From: Phytopseudomonas flavescens
Lineage (GTDB): Bacteria > Pseudomonadota > Gammaproteobacteria > Pseudomonadales > Pseudomonadaceae
NCBI RefSeq assembly: GCF_900100535.1
Contig: NZ_FNDG01000007.1
Location: 62,001-126,000, forward strand
Direction: 5' to 3'
DNA: 64,000 nucleotides
Both the position numbers and the translations under genes were made by a program. The notes under the pieces were generated by a model. The model was not told the origin of the DNA and did no database searches. It worked only from the letters and a program-made list of their open reading frames with translations. Shown here in pieces: positions 54,698-63,864 of this stretch (the first letter of the stretch is position 1; each line of letters starts with the position of its first letter).

Positions 54698-55300
54698 TCA
54701 CAGGCGGTGGGCGTCTGGATACAGGCTGCGATGTTGCTGGTAGAGGTAGTTCTGCAGGCGTCCGCCGTTGTCTTCGTCCAGCGTCAATTCATAAGCCAGC
54801 AGACCTTCTTCGGTAACGCGGACCAGGCTGCCTTGGAGCGTGACCGGCTCCCGTTCGCCGATATCCAGATCAAGGCAGAAACGCTCTGGCGGCTGCGCCT
54901 CGGCGGTTTGCGCCACCAGCAGGCCGCTCAGTGACAGTTCATGGATAAACAGACTGCCCGGACGCCCGTCGCGTGCCAACAACGGCCTTGGCGGATCGAG
55001 CGGCAGGCGCCAGGCGCGATCGAATGAGCCCTCGTCGAATATCTGCGGCACCCCCAGCTCCAGGTGCGGGGTGTTCTGCTCGTCGGTGACCAGGTGAGGG
55101 GTGAACGACAGGCGCTGATTGGCGATATGCGCCTCGATGGTCAACTGTTCGTTGGCGGCGCAACTGGCGAGTAGCTCAGCGGTCTGCCGCGCGGCATCGA
55201 CCTGCAGGCCCGGATCGGGCTCGACCGGGGCAGGGCTGTTCTCGGTAAGTCGTTGTATGAATTCCATTTCGAGGGGAGTCAGGAGCGACGGATCTTGCAT
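54698..55300 (-). CDS. PilZ-like domain protein
   Basis: Protein of 200 residues. An N-terminal flagellar-brake-like part (FIQRLTENSPAPVEPDPGLQ, LTIEAHIANQRLSFTPHLV) is followed by a PilZ-like part with FDRAWRLPLDPPRPLLARDG and IHELSLSGLLV (SxSG). The expected RxxxR motif is not clear, so cyclic di-GMP binding is unproven. It lies directly upstream of nothing on its strand but downstream of the LOV protein gene, 30 bp away, and is probably cotranscribed with it. Confidence 0.62.
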   Translation of the reverse strand: MQDPSLLTPLEMEFIQRLTENSPAPVEPDPGLQVDAARQTAELLASCAANEQLTIEAHIANQRLSFTPHLVTDEQNTPHLELGVPQIFDEGSFDRAWRLPLDPPRPLLARDGRPGSLFIHELSLSGLLVAQTAEAQPPERFCLDLDIGEREPVTLQGSLVRVTEEGLLAYELTLDEDNGGRLQNYLYQQHRSLYPDAHRL

Positions 55301-55330
55301 GACGGCTTTCTGCGCAAGGTGGGAGCTCCT

Positions 55331-55813
55331 TTATGACAACTCGCCGCCGCTTTCGTTACCGTACGCCCGTCGCTTCAACTCCTGCAGCTCGGCTTGCAGG
55401 GCTTGCACCTCGGCTTCGAGCTTCTTGACTCGCTCCTGATTCTGCACGTGCTTGCTGACGTTCTTCTGAATGCCGATGAAGTACGTCAGTTGATCGCCTT
55501 CGTTGAAGACCGGGGTGATCGACAGCTCGTTCCAGAAGGGACTGCCGTCCTTGCGGTAATTGCGTATCACCTGGCGGCAGGGTCGCTGGCTGCGCACCGC
55601 TTCGCGGATCAGCGCCAGCGCGGGCTGGTCGCGATCGCCGGCCTGGAGAAACCGGCAGTCCTGATAGAGGATTTCTTCGCTGCTGTAGCCGGTCAGCGCT
55701 TCGAACGCCGGGTTGGCGTAAATGAGGATGTTGTCTTCTCCTTCCTGCTCGGCGACCACGATGCCATCGTTCGAGGCATCGATCACCAGCTGCAGCAATT
55801 TGGCATTGATCAT
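55331..55813 (-). CDS. Short LOV blue-light photoreceptor
   Basis: Flavin-binding photoreceptor of 160 residues close to the P. putida PpSB1-LOV type. The core has LQLVIDASNDGIVVAEQEGE, YANPAFEALTGYSSEEILY and the LOV motif QDCRFLQ with photoactive Cys53, in the same position as in PpSB1-LOV. NYRKDGSPFWNELSITPV and TYFIGIQKNVSKH follow, then a C-terminal helix (RVKKLEAEVQALQAELQELK) that is longer and more coil-like. There is no fused effector, so it must signal by protein contact, likely with the adjacent LitR/PplR-like regulator. Confidence 0.85.
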   Translation of the reverse strand: MINAKLLQLVIDASNDGIVVAEQEGEDNILIYANPAFEALTGYSSEEILYQDCRFLQAGDRDQPALALIREAVRSQRPCRQVIRNYRKDGSPFWNELSITPVFNEGDQLTYFIGIQKNVSKHVQNQERVKKLEAEVQALQAELQELKRRAYGNESGGELS

Positions 55814-55947
55814 TTCCAGCGTCCCTGAGCCATTTGCGCCAGTTTATCAGAGGGCTGCGTGCCGGCTGTCCCACTGGGGCGGCTTCGGACGAGCTGCCGG
55901 GCAATGCGGCATAATGCCTGGCGCAGTCCTCAACACACGGAGTTTTC

Positions 55948-56400
55948 ATGAAAGTCGCGATTCTGTCCGGATCGGTTTATGGCACCGCCGAAGAAGTGGC
56001 CCGACACGCTGAAGGTCTGTTGAAGCAGGCCGGCCTAGACGCCTGGCACAACCCGCGGGCGAGCCTGGAGGATGTTCTGGCATCCGCCCCGGAGGGTTTT
56101 CTGGTGGTGACGTCCACCACCGGCATGGGGGAACTGCCGGACAACCTGCAGCCGCTTTACTCCGCGATCCGTGATCGTTTTCCCGCCTGGAGCGGCCTGC
56201 CCGGGGGCGTGATCGCGCTGGGCGATTCGAGTTATGGCGACACCTACTGTGCGGGCGGCGAACTGGTGCGCGAGTTGTTCGCCGAATTGGGCATCCGCGA
56301 AGTGCTGCCGATGCTGCGTGTGGATGCCAGCGAAAGCGTCACCCCCGAACAGGACGCCGAACCCTGGCTCGCCGAGTTCACCGAGGCGCTTCGAGGCTGA
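55948..56400 (+). CDS. MioC-like flavodoxin
   Basis: FMN-binding electron carrier of 150 residues in the MioC/flavodoxin group. The phosphate loop is LSGSVYGTAEEVA, with TTGMGELPDN and GDSSYGDTYCAGG contacting the isoalloxazine ring. It could serve as partner for Fpr. A clean ATG follows GGAG. It is a single gene, divergent from the LOV gene. Confidence 0.9.
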   Translation: MKVAILSGSVYGTAEEVARHAEGLLKQAGLDAWHNPRASLEDVLASAPEGFLVVTSTTGMGELPDNLQPLYSAIRDRFPAWSGLPGGVIALGDSSYGDTYCAGGELVRELFAELGIREVLPMLRVDASESVTPEQDAEPWLAEFTEALRG

Positions 56401-56520
56401 CGACCGTTTATCCTGCTGGCCGAACATTGTTGAACCACGGCCGGTCGGGTGTAGGGAGCGCTCGCTTCATTGAAGAAAGCGGGTGAGCTTGCCCACCAAC
56501 CTGGATGAAAGGTGATGACA

Positions 56521-56916
56521 ATGAACAAGATGAGTATTCCGGCCATCGTACTTGGCGGCCTGTTGGCTGGTGCCGTTCTGCCAGCCGTTGCGGACTCCAG
56601 CGCGCCGGCACCAGGCACGACGGCTCCGACGTCGCCTACCACGCCAGGTGCTCCACCAAGTGACAACGGCACCCTGACCCCGGGAACCACCACACCGGGC
56701 ACTACGACGCCAGGCACCGACGGCAGCACTACCGTGCCAGGTACCGGCACGGGTACGGGCAATGGCACTGGAGCCGGCTCCGACCCGATGCCGGGCGGCA
56801 CCGGCGGCAACGGTGGTGGCACGGGCGGGGCGGGCAGCGGCACCGGTTCCGGCGGCACCGGCGGCGCTGGTGGTTCCGGTGGTTCCGGTGGTGGTGCGGG
56901 CGGCGCCAGCCAGTAA
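56521..56916 (+). CDS. Exported Gly/Thr/Pro-rich low-complexity protein
   Basis: Protein of 131 residues with a signal peptide (MSIPAIVLGGLLAGAVLPAVAD). The mature part has Thr/Pro-rich repeats (TPGTTTPGTTTPG) followed by Gly/Thr/Ser/Ala repeats to the end (GGTGGNGGGTGGAGSG). It has no recognisable domain. GC-rich repetition is intrinsic to the sequence; a long open frame here is not proof alone, but AAGGTGA six bases before the ATG and the signal peptide support it. It would be disordered, perhaps at the surface. Confidence 0.7.
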   Translation: MNKMSIPAIVLGGLLAGAVLPAVADSSAPAPGTTAPTSPTTPGAPPSDNGTLTPGTTTPGTTTPGTDGSTTVPGTGTGTGNGTGAGSDPMPGGTGGNGGGTGGAGSGTGSGGTGGAGGSGGSGGGAGGASQ

Positions 56917-56984
56917 GCCCGAATGGGCGCAGGCGTTCTCGGCATGTGCTGCCAGAGCGCCTGGCCAGCCAGCGGCTCCCCCGC

Positions 56985-58514
56985 CTAGCGCTTGGCGGTG
57001 ATGCCGTATTTGCGTAGCCGTGTGGCAATGGCGCTGTGCGAAGTATGCAAGCGCGCAGCCAGTTGCCGGGTAGACGGATGGCTGGCGTAAAGTTTCTCCA
57101 GCAAGTCTTTTTCGAATGCCGAAACCGCAGCCTCCAGGCTGCCGACTTCCCCCCCCACCTGCTGCGCGACGGCGGTACTGGCGATGTCCAGATCGCCGAT
57201 CTGCACCCGGTTGCTGTCGCAAATCGCCGCTGCGCGAAAGATCACATTCTGCAATTGTCTGACGTTGCCCGGCCAGGGATTGCCCAGCAGGGCCGGGTAG
57301 GTATCGGGCTCCAGCCGGCACTGGGTGCGCTGGATCTGAGCGCAGGCGTGCTGCATGAAATGCCGCGCCAGCAGCAGGATGTCCTGGCCGCGCTCACGCA
57401 GCGGGGGTACCTGCAAGTTGAGCACGTTCAACCGGTAGAAGAGATCCTCGCGAAACCCGCCCTCGCTGACCATACGCTCCAGGTTGCGATGCGTGGCGCT
57501 GATGATGCGCACATCGACGCGTTCCTCACGGCCGCCACCCACCCGGCGGAAGGTGCCGTCACTGAGGAAGCGCAACAGCTTGGCCTGTAGATAAGGCGAC
57601 ATCTCGCCGATCTCGTCGAGGAACACCGTGCCGTGATTGGCCAGTTCCAGCAGGCCCGGCTTGCCACCACGCTGCGCGCCCGTGAAGGCGCCAGGGGCGT
57701 AGCCGAACAGTTCACTTTCGGCGAGACTTTCCGGCAGAGCGGCACAGTTCAAGGCCAGAAAGGGGGCGCTGTGGCGCGTGCTGATGGCATGGCAGGCGCG
57801 TGCCACCAGCTCCTTGCCGGTACCGGTTTCGCCATGGATCAGCAATGGCGCGTCGAGGGTCGCCACTCGCTGTGCGCGGGCCTTCAGGGTACGGATGGGG
57901 AGCGAGTCGCCGAGCAGCGAATCGAAGCCCTCGGCATGGTCGTGGTGCAGGGCAGCGAGGCGCGCGCCGATGCGGCTGGGTTCATACAGGGTGAGCAGCG
58001 CGCCGGCCAGCCGGCCCATGTCGGCGGACTCGCTGATCGGTGTGGCGTCCAGCAGCAGTGCCTGGCCGTTCAGCGTCACCTCACGAAGTGGCAGGCGCAA
58101 ATGCTGGTCGAGCAGCGCTTGTTGCAGATCCGATCCGGCGAACAGTTCGCCAAGCGCCACGCCTTCCGGCTCGCGGCCGCAGAGGGCAACCAGCGCTGGG
58201 TTGGCCAGCAGCACGCGGCCGTCACCATCCACCGCCAGCACCGGGTCGCTCATCGCCGCCAGCAGCGCATCGAGCTGCAGGCGGCGGCGCTGTCCGGGCA
58301 GGATGTCCACCACCGTCACCGCCTGCACGCCATGCACCTTGAACAGTGCCTCGCGCAGCTCGTCGAGCACCGCGGCACTGAGGGTCGGGGCGTCGATATA
58401 GACGTTGGGCGGCACCATCTCCACGGCATCCAGATTGAGGTTGCGGCCCCCCAGCAGGGCGAGCACTTCCTGGGTGATGCCGACGCGATCGATGAAGGTG
58501 ACGTGAATGCGCAT
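56985..58514 (-). CDS. TyrR/PhhR-type sigma-54-associated regulator
   Basis: Aromatic amino-acid responsive regulator of 509 residues. It has an N-terminal ACT domain (HVTFIDRVGITQEVLALLGG), a PAS domain (LAVDGDGRVLLANPALVALC), an AAA domain with Walker A IHGETGTGKELVARACHAI and GAFTGA region YAPGAFTGAQRGG, and a C-terminal TyrR-type helix-turn-helix (STRQLAARLHTSHSAIATRL). The GAFTGA loop suggests sigma-54 contact. PhhR in Pseudomonas controls phenylalanine hydroxylase, which needs tetrahydromonapterin from the nearby fol operon. It lies beside the mdc operon but is not the usual mdc regulator. Start at 58514. Confidence 0.85.
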   Translation of the reverse strand: MRIHVTFIDRVGITQEVLALLGGRNLNLDAVEMVPPNVYIDAPTLSAAVLDELREALFKVHGVQAVTVVDILPGQRRRLQLDALLAAMSDPVLAVDGDGRVLLANPALVALCGREPEGVALGELFAGSDLQQALLDQHLRLPLREVTLNGQALLLDATPISESADMGRLAGALLTLYEPSRIGARLAALHHDHAEGFDSLLGDSLPIRTLKARAQRVATLDAPLLIHGETGTGKELVARACHAISTRHSAPFLALNCAALPESLAESELFGYAPGAFTGAQRGGKPGLLELANHGTVFLDEIGEMSPYLQAKLLRFLSDGTFRRVGGGREERVDVRIISATHRNLERMVSEGGFREDLFYRLNVLNLQVPPLRERGQDILLLARHFMQHACAQIQRTQCRLEPDTYPALLGNPWPGNVRQLQNVIFRAAAICDSNRVQIGDLDIASTAVAQQVGGEVGSLEAAVSAFEKDLLEKLYASHPSTRQLAARLHTSHSAIATRLRKYGITAKR

Positions 58515-58684
58515 GGTGGGCCGGGCAGCGGGAGATCGGTGGCGCAGTATGCCCGGTCTGTCCGCTGACGTTAACAGGCGTACATCGTTAGCCTGAGCGT
58601 AACGATACGGCGCCGCGCTTGATTGATGGGGTTCGTCCGCGCTCCTACTGTGATGCCACGACAGCGGAACTCGTGGAGTCTTCA

Positions 58685-60343
58685 ATGACAACAATATCCC
58701 CACCGCCGCAATGGTCGCGTCGTCGTGCCGAGAAGGCACGGCGTCTCGATCAGGTTCGCGCCTTCGCCGATGGCGTGGTGCTGCCCAGCGACGGCATCGT
58801 CGCCGCGCTCGAAGCGCTGATCGCCCCTGGCGACCGGGTGGTGCTCGAAGGCAACAACCAGAAACAGGCCGACTTCCTCTCCCGCTCGCTGGCCCAGACC
58901 GATCCCGGCCGGCTGCATGACCTGCACATGATCATGCCCAGCGTCAGCCGTGCCGAGCACCTGGATCTGTTCGAGCGCGGCATCGCCCGCAAACTTGACT
59001 TCTCCTTTGCCGGCCCGCAGAGCCTGCGCATCAGCCAGTTGCTCGAAGACGGTCTGCTCGAGGTGGGCGCCATCCACACCTATATCGAGCTGTACTCACG
59101 GCTGCTGGTCGACCTGATTCCCAATGTCGCCCTGGTCGCCGGCTTCCAGGCCGACCGCCATGGCAACATCTATACCGGGCCGAGTACCGAAGATACGCCG
59201 GCGCTGGTGGAGCCCACCGCCTTCAGCGACGGCATCGTCATCTTCCAGGTCAACGAGATCGTCGACGAACTGCCGCGGGTGGACATTCCCGCGTCCTGGG
59301 TCGACTTCGTGGTGGTGGCGGACAAGCCGTTCTACATCGAACCGCTGTTCACCCGGGATCCGCGCCATATCAAGCCCGTGCATGTGCTGATGGCGATGAT
59401 GGCGATCCGCGGCATTTACCAGAAGCACAACGTGCAGTCGCTCAACCATGGCATCGGTTTCAATACCGCCGCCATCGAACTGATCCTGCCGACCTACGGC
59501 GAGTCCCTCGGCCTGAAGGGCAAGATCTGCCGAAACTGGACGCTCAACCCACACCCGACGCTGATTCCCGCCATCGAGACAGGTTGGGTCGAGAGCGTGC
59601 ACTGTTTCGGCACCGAACTGGGCATGGAAGGCTATATCGCTCAGCGCCCGGACGTGTTCTTCACCGGTCGCGACGGCTCCATGCGGTCCAACCGACTGAT
59701 GTGCCAGCTGGCCGGCCAATACGCCGTCGACCTGTTCATCGGTGCGACCCTGCAGGTCGATGGCGACGGTCATTCTTCCACCGTGACCCGCGGACGCCTG
59801 GCCGGTTTCGGTGGCGCACCGAACATGGGGCACGATCCGCGTGGACGCCGTCACAGCACACCTGCATGGCTGGACATGCGCCCCGCGCAGAGCGAAGCGC
59901 CGTTGCTGGAGCGGGGCAAGAAGCTGGTGGTGCAGATGGTCGAGACCTTTCAGGAGGGCGGCAAGCCGACCTTCGTGGAAACCCTCGATGCCGTCGGCGT
60001 GGCGCAGAAGGCGGGCATGCCGCTGGCGCCGATCATGATCTACGGCGACGACGTCACCCACCTGCTGACCGAGGAAGGCATCGCCTACCTGTACAAGGCC
60101 CGCTCGCTGGAGGAGCGCCAGGCGATGATCGCCGCCGTCGCCGGCGTCACCAGCATCGGCTTGCGCCACGATCCGAAGAACACCGAGCGCATGCGCCGTG
60201 AAGGCCTCGTCGCGCTGCCGGAAGACCTCGGCATCCGCCGCGCCGACGCCAGCCGTGAACTGCTGGCAGCCAAGAGCATCGCCGAGCTGGTCGAGTGGTC
60301 CGGCGGCCTCTACAACCCGCCCGCCAAATTCAGGAGCTGGTGA
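58685..60343 (+). CDS. mdcA: Malonate decarboxylase alpha subunit (acyl-carrier transferase)
   Basis: Exchanges malonate for acetate on the carrier subunit, the first step of malonate decarboxylation. The 552 residues match MdcA. The N-terminus has [16 protein letters not shown], and later blocks are DADVNYTGPST-like [36 protein letters not shown] and [13 protein letters not shown]. The ATG at 58685 follows GTGGAG. It starts the mdc operon, overlapping mdcB by one base. Confidence 0.93.
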   Translation: MTTISPPPQWSRRRAEKARRLDQVRAFADGVVLPSDGIVAALEALIAPGDRVVLEGNNQKQADFLSRSLAQTDPGRLHDLHMIMPSVSRAEHLDLFERGIARKLDFSFAGPQSLRISQLLEDGLLEVGAIHTYIELYSRLLVDLIPNVALVAGFQADRHGNIYTGPSTEDTPALVEPTAFSDGIVIFQVNEIVDELPRVDIPASWVDFVVVADKPFYIEPLFTRDPRHIKPVHVLMAMMAIRGIYQKHNVQSLNHGIGFNTAAIELILPTYGESLGLKGKICRNWTLNPHPTLIPAIETGWVESVHCFGTELGMEGYIAQRPDVFFTGRDGSMRSNRLMCQLAGQYAVDLFIGATLQVDGDGHSSTVTRGRLAGFGGAPNMGHDPRGRRHSTPAWLDMRPAQSEAPLLERGKKLVVQMVETFQEGGKPTFVETLDAVGVAQKAGMPLAPIMIYGDDVTHLLTEEGIAYLYKARSLEERQAMIAAVAGVTSIGLRHDPKNTERMRREGLVALPEDLGIRRADASRELLAAKSIAELVEWSGGLYNPPAKFRSW

Positions 60344-61221
60344 TGAGTACGACCCATTCCAGGCAGCCGCAGCGGTCGCTCGGCGAGTACCTGGCAGATC
60401 TGGCGGTGGACGTGCTGATCGACGAAGCCGATCTGTCACCCAAGCCCGGGCTTGTCGATAAACGCGGCAGTGGTGCCCATCAGGATCTGCATCTGGGCCT
60501 GATGCATGCCTCTGCATTGTCGCTATGGCCCTGTTTCAGGGCGATGGCAGAGGCCGCGCAGGACGAAAGCGAGGTCACCCAGGCGTTGCGCGAGACCCTC
60601 GGCCGTATAGGCCGCGAAGGTGAGCAGGCAATGCTGCGCGTCACCGCTGGCGTCAACACCCACCGCGGCGCCATCTGGGCGCTGGGCCTGCTGTGTGCTG
60701 GCGCGGCGCTGGAGAGCCGGCAGTGGGCCGCCAGCCTCGTGGTGGTTCGTGCTGCCCGCATCGCGCTGCTGACCGATCGAGCGGTGCCTGTCAGCAGCTA
60801 CAGCCACGGTGCCGAGGTCTGTCGGCGCTACGGTGTTCATGGTGCGCGGGAGGAGGCGCAATTGGCGTTTCCGGCGGTGATCCACCATGCATTGCCCCAA
60901 TTGGCCCGCAGCCGTGCTGCTGGCGTCGGGGAGCAGAACGCCCGGCTGGATGCCTTGCTGGCAATCATGAGTCGCTTGTCCGACACCTGCGTGCTGTACC
61001 GCGCCGGCCTCGAGGGCCTGCACTGCATGCAGAGCGGTGCCCGCGCCGTGCTCGATGCCGGTGGCGTCGCCAGCCTGGCTGGGCGTCGCCGCCTGCGAAA
61101 GCTGGAAGGCGACATGCTGCGGCTACGCGCCTCGCCAGGCGGTGCGGCGGATCTGCTCGCCGCCTGCCTGTTTCTCGACCGCCTGCAGCCTGGCCAGTCG
61201 GCCCAGTTTGGGAGTCTCTGA
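60343..61221 (+). CDS. mdcB: Triphosphoribosyl-dephospho-CoA synthase
   Basis: Builds the triphosphoribosyl-dephospho-CoA precursor of the carrier's prosthetic group. The 292 residues have the CitG/MdcB signatures [18 protein letters not shown] and [16 protein letters not shown]. The start overlaps the mdcA stop by one base (TGATG), with CAGGAG seven bases upstream. Confidence 0.92.
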   Translation: MSTTHSRQPQRSLGEYLADLAVDVLIDEADLSPKPGLVDKRGSGAHQDLHLGLMHASALSLWPCFRAMAEAAQDESEVTQALRETLGRIGREGEQAMLRVTAGVNTHRGAIWALGLLCAGAALESRQWAASLVVVRAARIALLTDRAVPVSSYSHGAEVCRRYGVHGAREEAQLAFPAVIHHALPQLARSRAAGVGEQNARLDALLAIMSRLSDTCVLYRAGLEGLHCMQSGARAVLDAGGVASLAGRRRLRKLEGDMLRLRASPGGAADLLAACLFLDRLQPGQSAQFGSL

Positions 61222-61223
61222 AC

Positions 61224-61523
61224 ATGGAAACCCTGTCCTTCCAATTCCCCGCCGGGGCACCGGCCCGCAATCGCGCCCTGGTCGGCTGTGTCGGCTCCGG
61301 CGATCTCGAGGTGCTGCTGGAGCCCGGTACCGATGGCACCCTGGCGATTCAGGTGGTGACCTCGGTAAACGGTAGCGCGCCGCGCTGGCAGCAATTGTTC
61401 GAGCGCATGTTCCGCGAGCAGCACCTGCCGGCGCTGAACATAGAAATCCACGATTTCGGCGCAACGCCCGGTGTGGTGCGTCTGCGCCTGGAGCAAGGCT
61501 TCGAGGAACTGACCCATGACTGA
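61224..61523 (+). CDS. mdcC: Malonate decarboxylase carrier subunit
   Basis: Acyl carrier protein (delta) of 99 residues. The prosthetic 2'-phosphoribosyl-dephospho-CoA attaches to Ser25 in VGCVGSGDLEVLLE, in the same position as in Klebsiella MdcC. The remainder is typical of the family (VVTSVNGSAPRWQQLFERMF). It is followed by mdcD with an eight-base overlap. Confidence 0.92.
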   Translation: METLSFQFPAGAPARNRALVGCVGSGDLEVLLEPGTDGTLAIQVVTSVNGSAPRWQQLFERMFREQHLPALNIEIHDFGATPGVVRLRLEQGFEELTHD

Positions 61524-62373
61524 TGCCAGGATCCAACGGTTGCTCGAGCAGCGCAGTTTCACCGAGCTTGGTGCACGCCAGCGGGCCCGCGCGCTGCTCG
61601 ATGCGGGCAGTTTTCGCGAACTGGTCGACCCGTTCGCCAGGGTGGTCTCGCCGTGGCTACCCCTGCAGGGCATCGTGCCCCAGGCCGACGACGGGGTCGT
61701 GGTGGCGAAGGGGGTGATCGATGCGCAGCCCGCGGTGGTCATCGCCATCGAAGGTGCCTTTCAGGGCGGCAGTCTGGGCGAGGTGGGCGGCGCGAAGATT
61801 GCCGGCGCATTGGAGTTGGCCGCGCAGGACAACCGTGACGGTACACCGACCCGCGCTGTACTGCTGCTGGAAACCGGCGGCGTACGCCTGCAGGAGGCCA
61901 ACCTCGGTCTGGCGGCGATTGCCGAGATCCAGGCGGCGATCGTCGATCTGCGCCAGTACCAGCCGGTGATCGGCCTGGTGGCCGGCCCGGTCGGCTGCTT
62001 CGGCGGCATGTCGATCGCCGCGGGCCTGTGCAGTTATCTGCTGGTGACCCGTGAGGCTCGCCTGGGGCTCAACGGCCCGCAGGTGATCGAGCAGGAGGCG
62101 GGTATCGATGAGTACGACTCACGGGATCGCCCCTTCATCTGGAGCCTCATCGGTGGTGAACAGCGCCATGCCAGCGCGCTGGTGGATCGCTATGTGGCCG
62201 ACGATGTCGAGCCGATTCGCCACGCGCTGATCGAGCTGTTGCGTCAGGGCAAGCCGGCGCTGGAGCGCAGCCGCCGGCATGCCTGGTTCCTCGAGCGCCT
62301 GCAGCGCGTCGACACCCGGGTGCAGGCCGATGCCGCTGCGGTGCGCAGCGCCTTTCAAGGAGAGCCGTCATGA
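61516..62373 (+). CDS. mdcD: Malonate decarboxylase beta subunit
   Basis: Carboxyltransferase-fold subunit of 285 residues that decarboxylates the malonyl carrier together with the gamma subunit. Crotonase-type oxyanion residues appear in VIAIEGAFQGGSLGEVGGAK and GPVGCFGGMSIAAG. The start overlaps mdcC and the end overlaps mdcE, so the operon is translated as a chain. Confidence 0.93.
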   Translation: MTDARIQRLLEQRSFTELGARQRARALLDAGSFRELVDPFARVVSPWLPLQGIVPQADDGVVVAKGVIDAQPAVVIAIEGAFQGGSLGEVGGAKIAGALELAAQDNRDGTPTRAVLLLETGGVRLQEANLGLAAIAEIQAAIVDLRQYQPVIGLVAGPVGCFGGMSIAAGLCSYLLVTREARLGLNGPQVIEQEAGIDEYDSRDRPFIWSLIGGEQRHASALVDRYVADDVEPIRHALIELLRQGKPALERSRRHAWFLERLQRVDTRVQADAAAVRSAFQGEPS

Positions 62374-63176
62374 GCGGAGCAAGCGAACAACGCGGACGTA
62401 GCTGGTTTCAGGTACTGACCAGAGGCGCTACGCCGCTGGAGGGCCTGCCAGCTTCGCTGCTGGTGGCCGACGGCATGCTTGGCGAACAATCGGTGCGCTA
62501 CCTCGCGGTGGTAGCCGATGGCAACAATCCGTTTCCCCGCGCCCGCCATGGTGAAGTAGGACTGCTCGAGGGCTGGGGGCTGGCCAAGGCGGTGGATGAC
62601 GCCATTCAGGGCGACGCCGACGGGCCGCATAAGCGAGCGCTGATCGCCATCGTCGACGTGCCGAGCCAGGCCTATGGCCGCCGGGAAGAGGCTTACGGCA
62701 TTCACCAGGCCCTGGCCGCCGCGGTCGACAGTTATGCCCGTGCCCGTTTGGCCGGGCATGCGGTGATCGGCCTGTTGGTCGGCAAGGCGATGTCCGGTGC
62801 CTTTCTGGCTCACGGTTACCAGGCACAGCGGCTGATCGCCCTGCGCGATCCTAGCGTCATGGTGCATGCCATGGGCAAGTCTGCTGCAGCACGGATCACG
62901 CTACGCAGCGTCGAGGAACTGGAAAGCCTGGCCGCCAGTATCCCGCCGATGGCCTACGACCTGGACAGTTACGCTTCCCTCGGCCTGCTCTGGGAAACCC
63001 TGCCGGTCGAGAACGTTGCGCAGCCCAGCGGCGACGACCGCACGCGGGTGGAGGGCTGCCTGTTCCGGGCATTGGCGGATATCGCCGGTGGCAGCAAGGA
63101 TCTGCGCAGTCGCCTGGGGGCGCCCAATCGAGCGGCGTCTTCGCAGGTACGCGAACTGCTGCGCGCCCAGTGGTAG
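62370..63176 (+). CDS. mdcE: Malonate decarboxylase gamma subunit
   Basis: Partner of mdcD in the decarboxylase, 268 residues. Visible features are VADGNNPFPRARHGEVGLLE, VDVPSQAYGRREEAYGIHQ and GKAMSGAFLAHGYQAQR. The ATG overlaps the mdcD stop (ATGA). A 40-bp gap follows before mdcG. Confidence 0.93.
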   Translation: MSGASEQRGRSWFQVLTRGATPLEGLPASLLVADGMLGEQSVRYLAVVADGNNPFPRARHGEVGLLEGWGLAKAVDDAIQGDADGPHKRALIAIVDVPSQAYGRREEAYGIHQALAAAVDSYARARLAGHAVIGLLVGKAMSGAFLAHGYQAQRLIALRDPSVMVHAMGKSAAARITLRSVEELESLAASIPPMAYDLDSYASLGLLWETLPVENVAQPSGDDRTRVEGCLFRALADIAGGSKDLRSRLGAPNRAASSQVRELLRAQW

Positions 63177-63216
63177 CGGATGCGCGGCAGTCGTTGCCTG
63201 GATCGAGGAATCTCTG

Positions 63217-63864
63217 ATGATCAATGACGCGTCGAGGGTGCCCAGCCCCCATGATCTGCTGTGGGGCTTTGCTGCCGCACACCTGCCCCTGGACGCTCCG
63301 GCCTGGGTGCATGGCGCCCTGGGGCGCCACACCCCGGTGGTGGTGCGCCGTGCCCAGGCCGAGCCCGGCTGGGTGGCCGTGGGCGTTCGCGGCAGGGCTC
63401 GGGAAGAGCGTTTCGCGACCTGGATGCGTCTTGACCAGGTGCGCCGCCGCGTCAGCCCGGAGGGGGTCGCGCGTACCGGTCGCTGGCTGCGCCATGCCAA
63501 CGGCGCCTGGCCGGCATTGCGCGCGCTGGCCTGGCTCGCGCCGCAGCTCGAGCGTGCCGGTCTGCGCTGGGGCGTGACGGGAAGCCTCGGCTTCGAGCTG
63601 GCCAGCGGGCTGTGCGCCGCGCACCCGGCCAGCGACCTGGATCTGCTGATCCGCGCCGCCCAGCCAGTACCTCGGGCCTGGGCCAGAGCGCTCTGCACGT
63701 TGATCGACTTGGCACCGGGCAGCATCGACGTGCAGCTGGAAACTCCGCACGGCGCGCTGGCCCTGCGTGAGTGGGCAAGTGGCGCAGCACGGGTTCTGCT
63801 CAAGAGCAACGCCGGGCCACTGCTGGTCAGCGACCCCTGGGCTGCAGAGCGATCGGTGGCATGA
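63217..63864 (+). CDS. mdcG: Phosphoribosyl-dephospho-CoA transferase
   Basis: Attaches the prosthetic group to Ser25 of MdcC, 215 residues. The nucleotidyltransferase signature GVTGSLGFELASGL and ASDLDLLIRAAQP, with the two catalytic Asp residues, are typical of MdcG. The start at 63217 follows GAGGAA. The stop overlaps the mdcH start (ATGA). Confidence 0.9.
   Translation: MINDASRVPSPHDLLWGFAAAHLPLDAPAWVHGALGRHTPVVVRRAQAEPGWVAVGVRGRAREERFATWMRLDQVRRRVSPEGVARTGRWLRHANGAWPALRALAWLAPQLERAGLRWGVTGSLGFELASGLCAAHPASDLDLLIRAAQPVPRAWARALCTLIDLAPGSIDVQLETPHGALALREWASGAARVLLKSNAGPLLVSDPWAAERSVA

Noticed and set aside
56745..56916. Gly-rich repeats as a GC-skewed assembly artefact
   Set aside because: The repeat is in frame with a good signal peptide and ribosome site, so I kept the gene, at lower confidence.
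59096..60517. Long minus-strand open frame (473 codons)
   Set aside because: It is antisense to mdcA and ends inside mdcB; a GC-rich shadow.
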